This document shows, piece after piece, positions 35,146-45,734 of a stretch of 64,000 bases of DNA. The DNA lies in the NCBI GenBank assembly GCA_964036295.1, contig OZ038464.1:15306443-15370442 (forward strand). Direction: 5' to 3'. The first letter of the stretch is position 1, and every line of letters begins with the position of its first letter. Source of the stretch: Plumapathes pennacea. Lineage: Eukaryota > Cnidaria > Anthozoa > Antipatharia > Myriopathidae. A model generated the notes under the pieces. It did not search any database. It worked only from the letters and a program-made list of their open reading frames with translations, and had not been told where the DNA came from. Made by a program: the position numbers and the translations under genes.

Positions 35146-36453
35146 GTAATGGGTCCATCTAAGCGAGTGTTGCAAGTCAAAAGAGTTATTATCGTTTTAC
35201 GTTAGTTGGATGACAATTTGTCGTTTTGAAGGTCCAAAATACTGGTAAACCGTGGATTTAGATCACTTCCAATAGTGTGACGTTTTTGAGCACATGTTTT
35301 GCGATTTCTGGATTAGAAAACATGGTGTTTTCGTTACTAGAAAGCCCAGTGGTGTCAACATCCTGGTGTAGCGTAGTGTCACTTATGCAGAGCCGGGACT
35401 GTACTTGGGATATTAAGATATTCGACGATAATATATAGTTCGGCGACATAGACCAAAAGAGACTGAGGAGCGTGACTCCTCTAGTTGTGAACAAGATTTT
35501 CATATTTTGAGTCTTAGCGAAGAGAAACCGTGTGCCAACATCCTGGTGTAACGTAGTGTCACTTATGGGGAGCCGGGACTGTACTTGGGATATTAAGACA
35601 TTTGACGATATATAGTTCGGCGACATAGACCAAAAGAGACTGAGGAGCGTGACGTCTCTAGTTGTGACCAAGACTTTCACATTTTGAGTCTTAACGAAGA
35701 TAAACATATATATAAAACACCTAATATAGGAGGAACCTACTGATGCTTGGAACAGCTAGGGTCAGAGTGTTATAAAATGTTGCTGTCGTTAATTAATGTA
35801 TACCTCTAAAAAGAAAACCCTCGATATTTGATAGTTTATGGCTTATAGTAGCCAGGATACTAAAAGGCATCATGAGCGGGATTTGGCGCAATCAATAAGT
35901 CGTTGTGAGAAGCGCTTTTTAACTTACTAGATACGGAGTTGTAACTGCTACTGGTCCTACTTTATCTTTCTTATTTTTCTTTCATATTATTTTAACCATT
36001 GGTGACTTTCCGTGAGAAGTTGGAATACGCGCTATTAGAAAGGAGCACGGGAAAGTAAAGAAGGAATTATTTAGCCACTTTTACAGTCATGAGCAGTAGC
36101 TAATGAAACTTTTTGATTTCCGTTAACGACTACCCTTGAACATGAAGTAAATCTTTTTTTTTCTGAGTTTAAGTTTTTGTCGAATTGAGCGGATGTCCCG
36201 ACTCTGCCCGGGGAAGTTTGATTGTCAAGGGGCCCACCAAAATATCTCAGCCTCGCCAACTGCGCATGAGTGTGAACTTGGTTTGTTTAAACCTCCTATA
36301 ATACCAAGAGAAATATTGTCAGCTAAACAAACCTTCACCAACCGGCGATGTAGTTTTAGAAATTGTTAGATTAAAGCTGTTTTACCAGAATCCAGCTTCT
36401 TATGCAATGAATGTGAGTTCACATTAAAGTTAATTACTTTGCTTTTATTGAAG

Positions 36454-36651
36454 GTGCTGATCTTCATGCTGTTGGGTTTCTCGGTCGGAACGCCCTTCAC
36501 TATGCGTGTCAGTCTGGTGACGTGGCGACGATAGAATTGTTTTTGGACAAAGGATTTAAGATTGACTGCGTTGATAAGGAAGGTTACACCCCACTCCTGC
36601 TTGCAGCGCTGTCGGGCAATGCGAACACTGTAACTTTCCTGCTGTCAAAAG
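36454..36651 (+). CDS. Array exon 15 (type C copy)
   Basis: Same sequence as exon 12, 4508 bp downstream. Its downstream intron is C-type until the GTGTTTTTGTTACTAG variant near 36834 but A-type by 37268 (GGGTCAGAGTG, lacking the extra CA). It therefore carries a recombination junction. Confidence 0.92.
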
Positions 36652-37953
36652 GTAATGGGTCCATCTAAGCGAGTGTTGCAAGTCAAAAGAGTTATTATCG
36701 TTTTACGTCAGTTGGATAACAATTTGTCGTTTTGAAGGTCCAAAATACCGGTAAACCGTGGATTTAGATCACTTCCAATAGTGTGACGTTTTTGAGCACA
36801 TGTTTTGCGATTTCTGGATTAAAAAACATGGTGTTTTTGTTACTAGAAAGCCCAGTGGTGTCAACATCCTGGTGTAGCGTAGTGTCACTTATGCAGAGCC
36901 GGGACTGTACTTGGGATATTAAGATATTCGACGATAATATATAGTTCGGCGACATAGACCAAAAGAGACTGAGGAGCGTGACTCCTCTAGTTGTGAACAA
37001 GATTTTCATATTTTGAGTCTTAGCGAAGAGAAACCGTGTGTCAACATCCTGGTGTAACGTAGTGTCACTTATGGGGAGCCGGGACTGTACTTGGGATATT
37101 AAGACATTTGACGATATATAGTTCGGCGACATAGACCAAAAGAGACTGAGGAGCGTGACGTCTCTAGTTGTGACCAAGACTTTCACATTTTGAGTCTTAA
37201 CGAAGAGAAACATATATATAAAACACCTAATATAGGAGGAACCTACTGATGCTTGGAACAGCTAGGGTCAGAGTGTTATAAAATGTTGCTGTCGTTAATT
37301 AATGTATACCTCTAAAAAGAAAACCCTCGATATTTGATAGTTTATGGCTTATAGTAGGATACTAAAAGCCATCATGAGCGGGATTTGGCGCAATCAATAA
37401 GTCGTTGTGAGGAGCGCTTTTTAACTTACTAGATACGGAGTTGTAACTGCTACTGGTCCTACTTTATCTTTCTTATTTATCTTTCATATTATTTTAACCA
37501 TTGGTGACTTTCCGTGAGAAGTTGGAATACGCGCTATTAGAAAGGAGCACGGGAAAGTAAAGAAGGAATTATTTAGCCACTTTTACAGTCATGAGCAGTA
37601 GCTAATGAAACTTTTTGATTTCCGTTAACGACTACCCTTGAACATGAAGTAAATCCTTTTTTCTGAGTTTAAGTTTTTGTCGAATTGAGCGGATGTCCCG
37701 ACTCTGCCCAGGGAAGTTTGATTGTCAAGGGGCCCACCAAAATATCTCAGCCTCGCCAACTGCGCATGAGTGTGAACTTGGTTTGTTTAAACCTCCTATA
37801 ATACCAAGAGAAATATTGTCAGCTAAACAAACCTTCACCAACCGGCGATGTAGTTTTAGAAATTGTTAGATTAAAGCTGTTTTACCAGAATCCAGCCTCT
37901 TATGCAATGTATGTGAGTTCACATTAAAGTTAATTACTTTGCTTTCATTGAAG

Positions 37954-38151
37954 GTGCTGATCTTCATGCTGTTGGGTTTCCCGGTCGGAACGCCCTTCAC
38001 TATGCGTGTCAGTCTGGTGACGTGGCGACGATAGAATTGTTTTTGGACAAAGGATTTAAGATTGAGTGCGTTGACAAGAAAGGTTACACCCCACTCCTGC
38101 TTACAGTGCTAAAAGGCCATGCGAACACTGTAACTTTCCTGCTGTCAAAAG
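37954..38151 (+). CDS. Array exon 16 (type B copy)
   Basis: Same sequence as exons 11 and 14; 3006 bp after exon 14. It follows a type C unit directly, with no type A unit between. Confidence 0.92.
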
Positions 38152-39459
38152 GTAATGGGTCCATCTAAGCGAGTGTTGCAAGTCAAAAGAGTTATTATCG
38201 TTTTACGTTAGTTGGATGACAATTTGTCGTTTTGAAGGTCCAAAATACTGGTAAACCGTGGATTTAGATCACTTCCAATAGTGTGACGTTTTTGAGCACA
38301 TGTTTTGCGATTTCTGGATTAGAAAACATGGTGTTTTCGTTACTAGAAAGCCCAGTGGTGTCAACATCCTGGTGTAGCGTAGTGTCACTTATGCAGAGCC
38401 GGGACTGTACTTGGGATATTAAGATATTCGACGATAATATATAGTTCGGCGACATAGACCAAAAGAGACTGAGGAGCGTGACTCCTCTAGTTGTGAACAA
38501 GATTTTCATATTTTGAGTCTTAGCGAAGAGAAACCGTGTGCCAACATCCTGGTGTAACGTAGTGTCACTTATGGGGAGCCGGGACTGTACTTGGGATATT
38601 AAGACATTTGACGATATATAGTTCGGCGACATAGACCAAAAGAGACTGAGGAGCGTGACGTCTCTAGTTGTGACCAAGACTTTCACATTTTGAGTCTTAA
38701 CGAAGATAAACATATATATAAAACACCTAATATAGGAGGAACCTACTGATGCTTGGAACAGCTAGGGTCAGAGTGTTATAAAATGTTGCTGTCGTTAATT
38801 AATGTATACCTCTAAAAAGAAAACCCTCGATATTTGATAGTTTATGGCTTATAGTAGCCAGGATACTAAAAGGCATCATGAGCGGGATTTGGCGCAATCA
38901 ATAAGTCGTTGTGAGAAGCGCTTTTTAACTTACTAGATACGGAGTTGTAACTGCTACTGGTCCTACTTTATCTTTCTTATTTTTCTTTCATATTATTTTA
39001 ACCATTGGTGACTTTCCGTGAGAAGTTGGAATACGCGCTATTAGAAAGGAGCACGGGAAAGTAAAGAAGGAATTATTTAGCCACTTTTACAGTCATGAGC
39101 AGTAGCTAATGAAACTTTTTGATTTCCGTTAACGACTACCCTTGAACATGAAGTAAATCTTTTTTTTTCTGAGTTTAAGTTTTTGTCGAATTGAGCGGAT
39201 GTCCCGACTCTGCCCGGGGAAGTTTGATTGTCAAGGGGCCCACCAAAATATCTCAGCCTCGCCAACTGCGCATGAGTGTGAACTTGGTTTGTTTAAACCT
39301 CCTATAATACCAAGAGAAATATTGTCAGCTAAACAAACCTTCACCAACCGGCGATGTAGTTTTAGAAATTGTTAGATTAAAGCTGTTTTACCAGAATCCA
39401 GCTTCTTATGCAATGAATGTGAGTTCACATTAAAGTTAATTACTTTGCTTTTATTGAAG

Positions 39460-39657
39460 GTGCTGATCTTCATGCTGTTGGGTTTCTCGGTCGGAACGCC
39501 CTTCACTATGCGTGTCAGTCTGGTGACGTGGCGACGATAGAATTGTTTTTGGACAAAGGATTTAAGATTGACTGCGTTGATAAGGAAGGTTACACCCCAC
39601 TCCTGCTTGCAGCGCTGTCGGGCAATGCGAACACTGTAACTTTCCTGCTGTCAAAAG
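39460..39657 (+). CDS. Array exon 17 (type C copy)
   Basis: Same sequence as exons 12 and 15; 3006 bp after exon 15. Its downstream intron has the GGGTCACAGAGTG variant seen after exon 12. Confidence 0.92.
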
Positions 39658-40961
39658 GTAATGGGTCCATCTAAGCGAGTGTTGCAAGTCAAAAGAGTTA
39701 TTATCGTTTTACGTCAGTTGGATAACAATTTGTCGTTTTGAAGGTCCAAAATACCGGTAAACCGTGGATTTAGATCACTTCCAATAGTGTGACGTTTTTG
39801 AGCACATGTTTTGCGATTTCTGGATTAAAAAACATGGTGTTTTTGTTACTAGAAAGCCCAGTGGTGTCAACATCCTGGTGTAGCGTAGTGTCACTTATGC
39901 AGAGCCGGGACTGTACTTGGGATATTAAGATATTCGACGATAATATATAGTTCGGCGACATAGACCAAAAGAGACTGAGGAGCGTGACTCCTCTAGTTGT
40001 GAACAAGATTTTCATATTTTGAGTCTTAGCGAAGAGAAACCGTGTGTCAACATCCTGGTGTAACGTAGTGTCACTTATGGGGAGCCGGGACTGTACTTGG
40101 GATATTAAGACATTTGACGATATATAGTTCGGCGACATAGACCAAAAGAGACTGAGGAGCGTGACGTCTCTAGTTGTGACCAAGACTTTCACATTTTGAG
40201 TCTTAACGAAGAGAAACATATATATAAAACACCTAATATAGGAGGAACCTACTGATGCTTGGAACAGCTAGGGTCACAGAGTGTTATAAAATGTTGCTGT
40301 CGTTAATTAATGTATACCTCTAAAAAGAAAACCCTCGATATTTGATAGTTTATGGCTTATAGTAGGATACTAAAAGCCATCATGAGCGGGATTTGGCGCA
40401 ATCAATAAGTCGTTGTGAGAAGCGCTTTTTAACTTACTAGATACGGAGTTGTAACTGCTACTGGTCCTACTTTATCTTTCTTATTTTTCTTTCATATTAT
40501 TTTAACCATTGGTGACTTTCCGTGAGAAGTTGGTATACGCGCTATTAGAAAGGAGCACGGGAAAGTAAAGAAGGAATTATTTAGCCACTTTTACAGTCAT
40601 GAGCAGTAGCTAATGAAACTTTTTGATTTCCGTTAACGACTACCCTTGAACATGAAGTAAATCCTTTTTTCTGAGTTTAAGTTTTTGTCGAATTGAGCGG
40701 ATGTCCCGACTCTGCCCAGGGAAGTTTGATTGTCAAGGGGCCCACCAAAATATCTCAGCCTCGCCAACTGCGCATGAGTGTGAACTTGGTTTGTTTAAAC
40801 CTCCTATAATACCAAGAGAAATATTGTCAGCTAAACAAACCTTCACCAACCGGCGATGTAGTTTTAGAAATTGTTAGATTAAAGCTGTTTTACCAGAATC
40901 CAGCTTCTTATGCAATATATGTGAGTTCACATTAAAGTTAATTACTTTGCTTTTATTGAAG

Positions 40962-41159
40962 GTGCTGATCTTCATGCTGTTGAGGTTCTCGGTCAGAACG
41001 CCCTTCACTGCGCGTGTCAGTCTGGTGACGTGGCGACGATAGAATTGTTTTTGGACAAAGGATTTAAGATTGAGTGCGTTGACAAGGAAGGTTACACCCC
41101 ACTCCTGCTTGCAGCGGTAAAAGGCCATGGGAACACTGTAACTTTCCTGCTGTCAAAAG
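40962..41159 (+). CDS. Array exon 18 (type A variant)
   Basis: Type A signature (E8 V9 L10 Q12, C17, G57) but V53 instead of E53, from one base change (GTA for GAA). It lies 7514 bp after exon 13, the sum of the 4508- and 3006-bp offsets. Its intron has a few private changes (GAGCTGGGAC, AAAATACCTAA). Confidence 0.92.
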
Positions 41160-42461
41160 GTAATGGGTCCATCTAAGCGAGTGTTGCAAGTCAAAAGAGT
41201 TATTATCGTTTTACGTCAGTTGGATAACAATTTGTCGTTTTGAAGGTCCAAAATACCGGTAAACCGTGGATTTAGATCACTTCCAATAGTGTGACGTTTT
41301 TGAGCACATGTTTTGCGATTTCTGGATTAAAAAACATGGTGTTTTCGTTACTAGAAAGCCCAGTGGTGTCAACATCCTGGTGTAGCGTAGTGTCACTTAT
41401 GCAGAGCCGGGACTGTACTTGGGATATTAAGATATTCGACGATAATATATAGTTCGGCGACATAGACCAAAAGAGACTGAGGAGCGTGACTCCTCTAGTT
41501 GTGAACAAGATTTTCACATTTTGAGTCTTAGCGAAGAGAAACCGTGTGTCAACATCCTGGTGTAACGTAGTGTCACTTATGGGGAGCTGGGACTGTACTT
41601 GGGATATTAAGACATTTGACGATATATAGTTCGGCGACATAGACCAAAAGAGACTGAGGAGCGTGACGTCTCTAGTTGTGACCAAGACTTTCACATTTTG
41701 AGTCTTAACGAAGAGAAACATATATATAAAATACCTAATATAGGAGGAACCTACTGATCCTTGGAACAGCTAGGGTCAGAGTGTTATAAAATGTTGCTGT
41801 CGTTAATTAATGTATACCTCTAAAAAGAAAACCCTCGATATTTGATAGTTTATGGATTATAGTAGGATACTAAAAGCCATCATGAGCGGGATTTGGCGCA
41901 ATCAATAAGTCGTTGTGAGAAGCGCTTTTTAACTTACTAGATACGGAGTTGTAACTGCTACTGGTCCTACTTTATCTTTCTTATTTTTCTTTCATATTAT
42001 TTTAACCATTGGTGACTTTCCGTGAGAAGTTGGAGTACGCGCTATTAGAAAGGTGCACGGGAAAGTAAAGAAGGAATTATTTAGCCACTTTTACAGTCAT
42101 GAGCAGTAGCTAATGAAACTTTTTGATTTCCGTTAACGACTACCCTTGAACATGAAGTAAATCCTTTTTTCTGAGTTTAAGTTTTTGTCGAATTGAGCGG
42201 ATGTCCCGACTCTGCCCAGGGAAGTTTGATTGTCAAGGGGCCCACCAAAATATCTCAGCCTCGCCAACTGCGCATGAGTGTGAACTTGGTTTGTTTAAAC
42301 CTCCTATAATACCAAGAGAAATATTGTCAGCTAAACAAACCTTCACCAACCGGCGATGTAGTTTTAGAAATTGTTATATTAAAGCTGTTTTACCAGAATC
42401 CAGCCTCTTATGCAATGTATGTGAGTTCACATTAAAGTTAATTACTTTGCTTTTATTGAAG

Positions 42462-42659
42462 GTTCTGATCTTCATGCTGTTGGGTTTCTCGGTCAGAACG
42501 CCCTTCACTGTGCGTGTCATTCTGGTGACGTGGCGACGATAGAATTGTTTTTGGACAAAGGATTTAAGATTGAGTGCGTTGACAAGGAAGGTTACACCCC
42601 ACTCCTGTTTGCAGCGCTGTCGGGCAATGCGAACACTGTAACTTTCCTGCTGTCAAAAG
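42462..42659 (+). CDS. Array exon 19: last exon of the tandem array
   Basis: Intact 198-nt exon that looks mosaic. The first repeat is like exon 3 (Q12, C17, H20) with S2 in place of Ala (GGTTCTGAT), while the second repeat ends like type C (L53 S54 N56) with F50. The donor is normal. Downstream the intron departs from the array and becomes the tail sequence, with a 16-nt T run near 42816-42832. Confidence 0.92.
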
Positions 42660-43289
42660 GTAATGGGTCCATCTAAGCGAGTGTTGCAAGTCAAAAGAGT
42701 TATTATCGTTTTACGTTAGTTAGATAACAATTTGTCGTTTTGAAGGTCCAAAATACCGGTAAACCGTGGATTTAGATCACTTCCAATAGTGTGACGTCTT
42801 TAGCACATTTTTTCTTTTTTTTTTTTTTTTTTGCGATTTCTGGATTAAAAAACATGGTGTTTTCGTTACTAGAGATCCCAGTGGTGTCAACATCCTGCTG
42901 TTGCGTAGTGTCATTTATGGAGAGCCGGGACTGTACTTGTGATATTAAGATACGTGTCGACTTAGTTTTTTTGTTGTCGTAATTGGAATTTAATCCATGC
43001 GCTATTCTGAAAAAGCCTCGATAATTTATAATTTGATTACGTGATGGAAGTTATGAGTGTCCTGGTACCCATAAGTGAGAAAGGTTTTTTGTTCCCGCTT
43101 GTCTGAGCTTGATTGGATCGAGACGTCAAGCCATTGACCTAGTGTCTCAACCTTCAGTAACACCATATTGGCACTCGCACGCTCTCCAAACGAGTAGCGA
43201 AATATCTCCGGTGTTGTGGTCTGATATAAAGTGCCACCCTTTAACCTAATGTTAGCTCGTTGTCACCTTCTCAATCGTGACTGCCGCTG

Positions 43290-43334
43290 TTGTTGTTGTT
43301 GTTGTTGTTGTTGTTGATTTTTTTTTTTTTTTTC
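43290..43334. repeat. (GTT)n microsatellite followed by poly-T
   Basis: About nine GTT units are followed, after GATT, by a run of T. It lies in the part of the tail that is absent from the second copy. Confidence 0.9.
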
Positions 43335-43600
43335 ATGTCTTATTACTGATGGTTTCCCGTATGAAGTTTGTGATCCTTCATCCGAAAGGTTGTTAGTGAC
43401 ATTTAAAAAAAAACACTTTTAGTTAAAGACAATTGTTTGTTAAACTATTTTGAAGAATTCCAGTCGCTTCCAGTCAGGATTTCGGGGTCCCTAAAAATTG
43501 TGCATCCAGAATTTAGATGCATAGAGGATTGTGGTTGAGACCGCTTCTTTCGGAAAGTACTTTTAGTCGCGACTAACAACAACAGCTTTAAACTATGGTA

Positions 43601-43695
43601 CTTGTTGAGAAGACGAATTATGGCAGAAATGCAGTGATGCTTGCTTCGAGAAAGGAAACATAGCAACGGCAGAATATCTCTTGTCACGTGAGGAA
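43601..43695 (+). pseudogene. Relic ankyrin exon (3' half)
   Basis: AAGACGAATTATGGCAGAAA and on reads KTNYGRNAVMLAS, then a frame shift, then GNIATAEYLLSREE. It is most similar to the exon at 49315-49518 (KTNDGKNALMIAT, AEAEYLMSRAE) and to the relic at 48581. A small deletion puts a stop in frame. The following GTGGGTAAATTAGTG matches GGTGGATAAATTAGTG after the 48.6-kb relic. Confidence 0.75.
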
Positions 43696-43731
43696 GTGGG
43701 TAAATTAGTGTGTACTACTAATCGGTGTATC

Positions 43732-43966
43732 TACAATCATGGTCAAAAGTCGTTGGGACGCTCCTCTTACGCACATCCGGAGCACAATGTAAATCCGTAC
43801 AACCTATGGGGGTCTCATATTTCTTGTTTTCAATTCCCTCCCCCTCCCCTCCATTCAATGTTGGCCCGTGGTGCAGCTATAAGCCGAACCATGCTCAACT
43901 ACCCAACATTGAATGGGGGGAGGGGGTAAACTTGAAATCGTCCCAACAATTTTGAATATGATTGTG
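43732..43966. mobile_element. Palindromic MITE, copy 1
   Basis: Begins TACAATCATGGTCAAAAGTC and ends CAATTTTGAATATGATTGTG, imperfect inverted ends. An inner inverted pair lies between CCTCCATTCAATGTTGG and CCAACATTGAATGGGGGGAG. Copy 2 is at 58498-58726, with better preserved right end (CGACCATGATTGTG). No coding capacity. Confidence 0.8.
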
Positions 43967-44464
43967 TTTGTTCCGCAGAAGTAAAATCGCCGTTTAAGGT
44001 TCTTGGGCTGAAGGGACGGGAAATATTTTGATACACCTTTTACAGTGAGACGATTGACTGTATTGAAAAGATGCTAAACATATTTAGTGTAAAGGAAAAT
44101 GGATCCTCGTTGAATTTCCTACTTGAAAGGGAATACAGTATTCACGTATGCCGAGTCTGGTACCGGAGTGCAGCTGTTTAGCGGCGGAAATTCGCCGTGA
44201 CGGCAAGTTTCATTCACGGATTTTTGTTATAGGACTTGCTTATAACACCTGATATTTTGATGAATCGAATAATAATTAATACAGCTTGCGAATAGCCGTG
44301 TTATGGCGGCGACAACTGTTCATGTGACGTCACACGGAGATTGCTCAACATTACACCAGACAATACTCCGTTGTTTGTTGTCAAATTCGACCGTTTTAAA
44401 ACAGTTAAAAACTGGAAAAGTGTATGACCGGGAATAGTTATATCTAAAGCCCATATTGGTGCAT

Positions 44465-44469
44465 AATCC
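44465..44469 (+). other. Target-site duplication (AATCC) left of the Penelope-like element
   Basis: AATCC occurs here and at 45790-45794. The second tail copy near 59376-59390 has a single GCATAATCCGCTTAAT, which is the unoccupied site. Confidence 0.85.
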
Positions 44470-45618
44470 ACGTACTTCCAGTACAACGGAAAACACTACC
44501 GACAACTGCACGGAACAGCAATGGGTTCACCGGTCTCTGTTATTGAAGCAGAAATTGTGATGCAACACATCGAAGAACGCGCCCTTGCAACCTACGAACA
44601 AACGCTGCCTATCTGGCTACGATACGTTGACGACACGTTTACTGCTGTACACAAATACGACATCGAATCCTTCCACAAACACCTGAACGACCAAAACCCT
44701 GACTTCACTAAGGAAATCGAAGACAACGGAAAACTTCCGTTCTTAGATTGCCTCGTGAGCCACGACAGCGACAGGCTACGAACAACAGTCTACAGAAAAC
44801 CAACGCACACTGACAGACTACTTGACCAGACTTCTTACAACCCTACTTCACACAAGGCTACCACGATCAAAATGCTGACGAAACGAGCGCAACTACTTTG
44901 TGACTCTCCCGACGACTTACTTAACGAGACCCGATACCTGGAACGCGTTTTCCAGAAGAACGACTACGACCCTAACTTTGTCAAACGCAACACTCACAAG
45001 AACACCGCACCCAACGAGACTACCGACAACAAAACCACTGACGACACAACTCCATTGACCTTGGCCACACTGCCGTACATCAGAGGCACCTCTGAGACGA
45101 TAGCACGTATTCTACGACCCTACAACATCCGGGTAGCCCACAAACCCATCACGACTCTAAGCGACTTACTGACCAACGTAAAGGACAAAGACGAACCCAT
45201 CAACAGACAGGGAACAGTATACAGAATATCTTGTACTGACTGCAAAGCCACCTACATCGGTGAAACTGGCAGAAACCTGAACACGAGACTTACTGAACAC
45301 AAACGAGCTACCAGAAACGGCGACATCAGAAATCACATTTCTGAACACCACCGACAGACTAAACACGACATCAACTGGGACTCCGCTGAATGCATCAGCC
45401 ACAGTACCAACTACTACCAACGACTTACACTGGAAAGCTGGTACACAAACTTAGAATGGAAACCTCTCAACAGATGCCAACAATTACCGGCACCTTACAA
45501 ACGACTGATAGATGACATCAAACGCAACCGAACGAACAATAGACTAATCAGCAGGACAAAAGAACATCAACTGACATCAACAACATCAACACAACCAAGC
45601 CGACTCGACCAACCATAG
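44470..45618 (+). CDS. Penelope-like RT C-terminal part plus GIY-YIG endonuclease
   Basis: An open frame of 382 codons to a TAG, with no start of its own: the frame is open from the truncation point, and the ATG at 44521 is an internal methionine in the AMGSPVS motif. The RT part shows QLHGTAMGSPVS, the catalytic YVDDTF box and the LPFLDC and YRKPTHTDR motifs typical of Penelope-like RTs. After a polar linker the GIY-YIG nuclease follows: VYRISCTDCKATYIGETGR, then LNTRLTEHKRA and a terminal LESWYTN. The nuclease would nick target DNA and the RT would copy element RNA there. The upstream RT motifs are missing, so this copy cannot be autonomous. Identity is secure from the motif order. Confidence 0.92.
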   Translation, partial: TYFQYNGKHYRQLHGTAMGSPVSVIEAEIVMQHIEERALATYEQTLPIWLRYVDDTFTAVHKYDIESFHKHLNDQNPDFTKEIEDNGKLPFLDCLVSHDSDRLRTTVYRKPTHTDRLLDQTSYNPTSHKATTIKMLTKRAQLLCDSPDDLLNETRYLERVFQKNDYDPNFVKRNTHKNTAPNETTDNKTTDDTTPLTLATLPYIRGTSETIARILRPYNIRVAHKPITTLSDLLTNVKDKDEPINRQGTVYRISCTDCKATYIGETGRNLNTRLTEHKRATRNGDIRNHISEHHRQTKHDINWDSAECISHSTNYYQRLTLESWYTNLEWKPLNRCQQLPAPYKRLIDDIKRNRTNNRLISRTKEHQLTSTTSTQPSRLDQP

Positions 45619-45689
45619 GCCGACATAACGGACCAATCACTTCTACGACCAGAGACATATATACCGCCATCTGACGAATACTTTTCACT

Positions 45690-45734
45690 TGACTCTGAAG
45701 ATGACTTCCGCTCAGGTAGTCGAAACGTCAGTCA
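45690..45734 (+). ncRNA. Hammerhead ribozyme-like motif in the Penelope-like element
   Basis: In order: TGACT, CTGAAGA, TGACT-loop-AGTC, GAAA, CGTC, AGTCA. The outer TGACT and AGTCA pair as stem I, GACT and AGTC pair as stem II, and CTGANGA plus GAAA plus GTC are the catalytic core elements. Cleavage would be after the C at 45729. One extra T lies between CTGAAGA and stem II, and stem III is minimal, so activity is uncertain. Hammerhead motifs are known from Penelope-like elements. Confidence 0.55.

Larger units (their letters stand above)
15536..42957 (+). repeat. Tandem array of ~1.5-kb units, each with one 198-nt ankyrin exon
   Basis: Nineteen units follow head to tail. Exon-to-exon spacing is 1499-1507 bp, except 1324 bp between the second and third. 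Each unit has the same order: exon, an intron part with a 180-bp in-frame tandem duplication, a long conserved intron segment ending in TTACTTTGCTTTTATTGAAG, then the next exon. Introns are conserved nearly as well as exons, which points to recent duplication or ongoing homogenisation. Every exon from 17103 on keeps acceptor, donor and an open frame. The array ends after 42659, where the intron changes into the tail sequence. Confidence 0.95.

Noticed and set aside
15536-42957. CRISPR-like or satellite interpretation of the regular repeats
   Set aside because: The period of 1.5 kb, preserved splice sites and coding exons show a gene-exon array, not a CRISPR array or simple satellite.
44521-44523. 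ATG at 44521 as the natural start of the Penelope-like protein
   Set aside because: The reading frame continues upstream to the truncation point with conserved RT residues, so this is an internal methionine.
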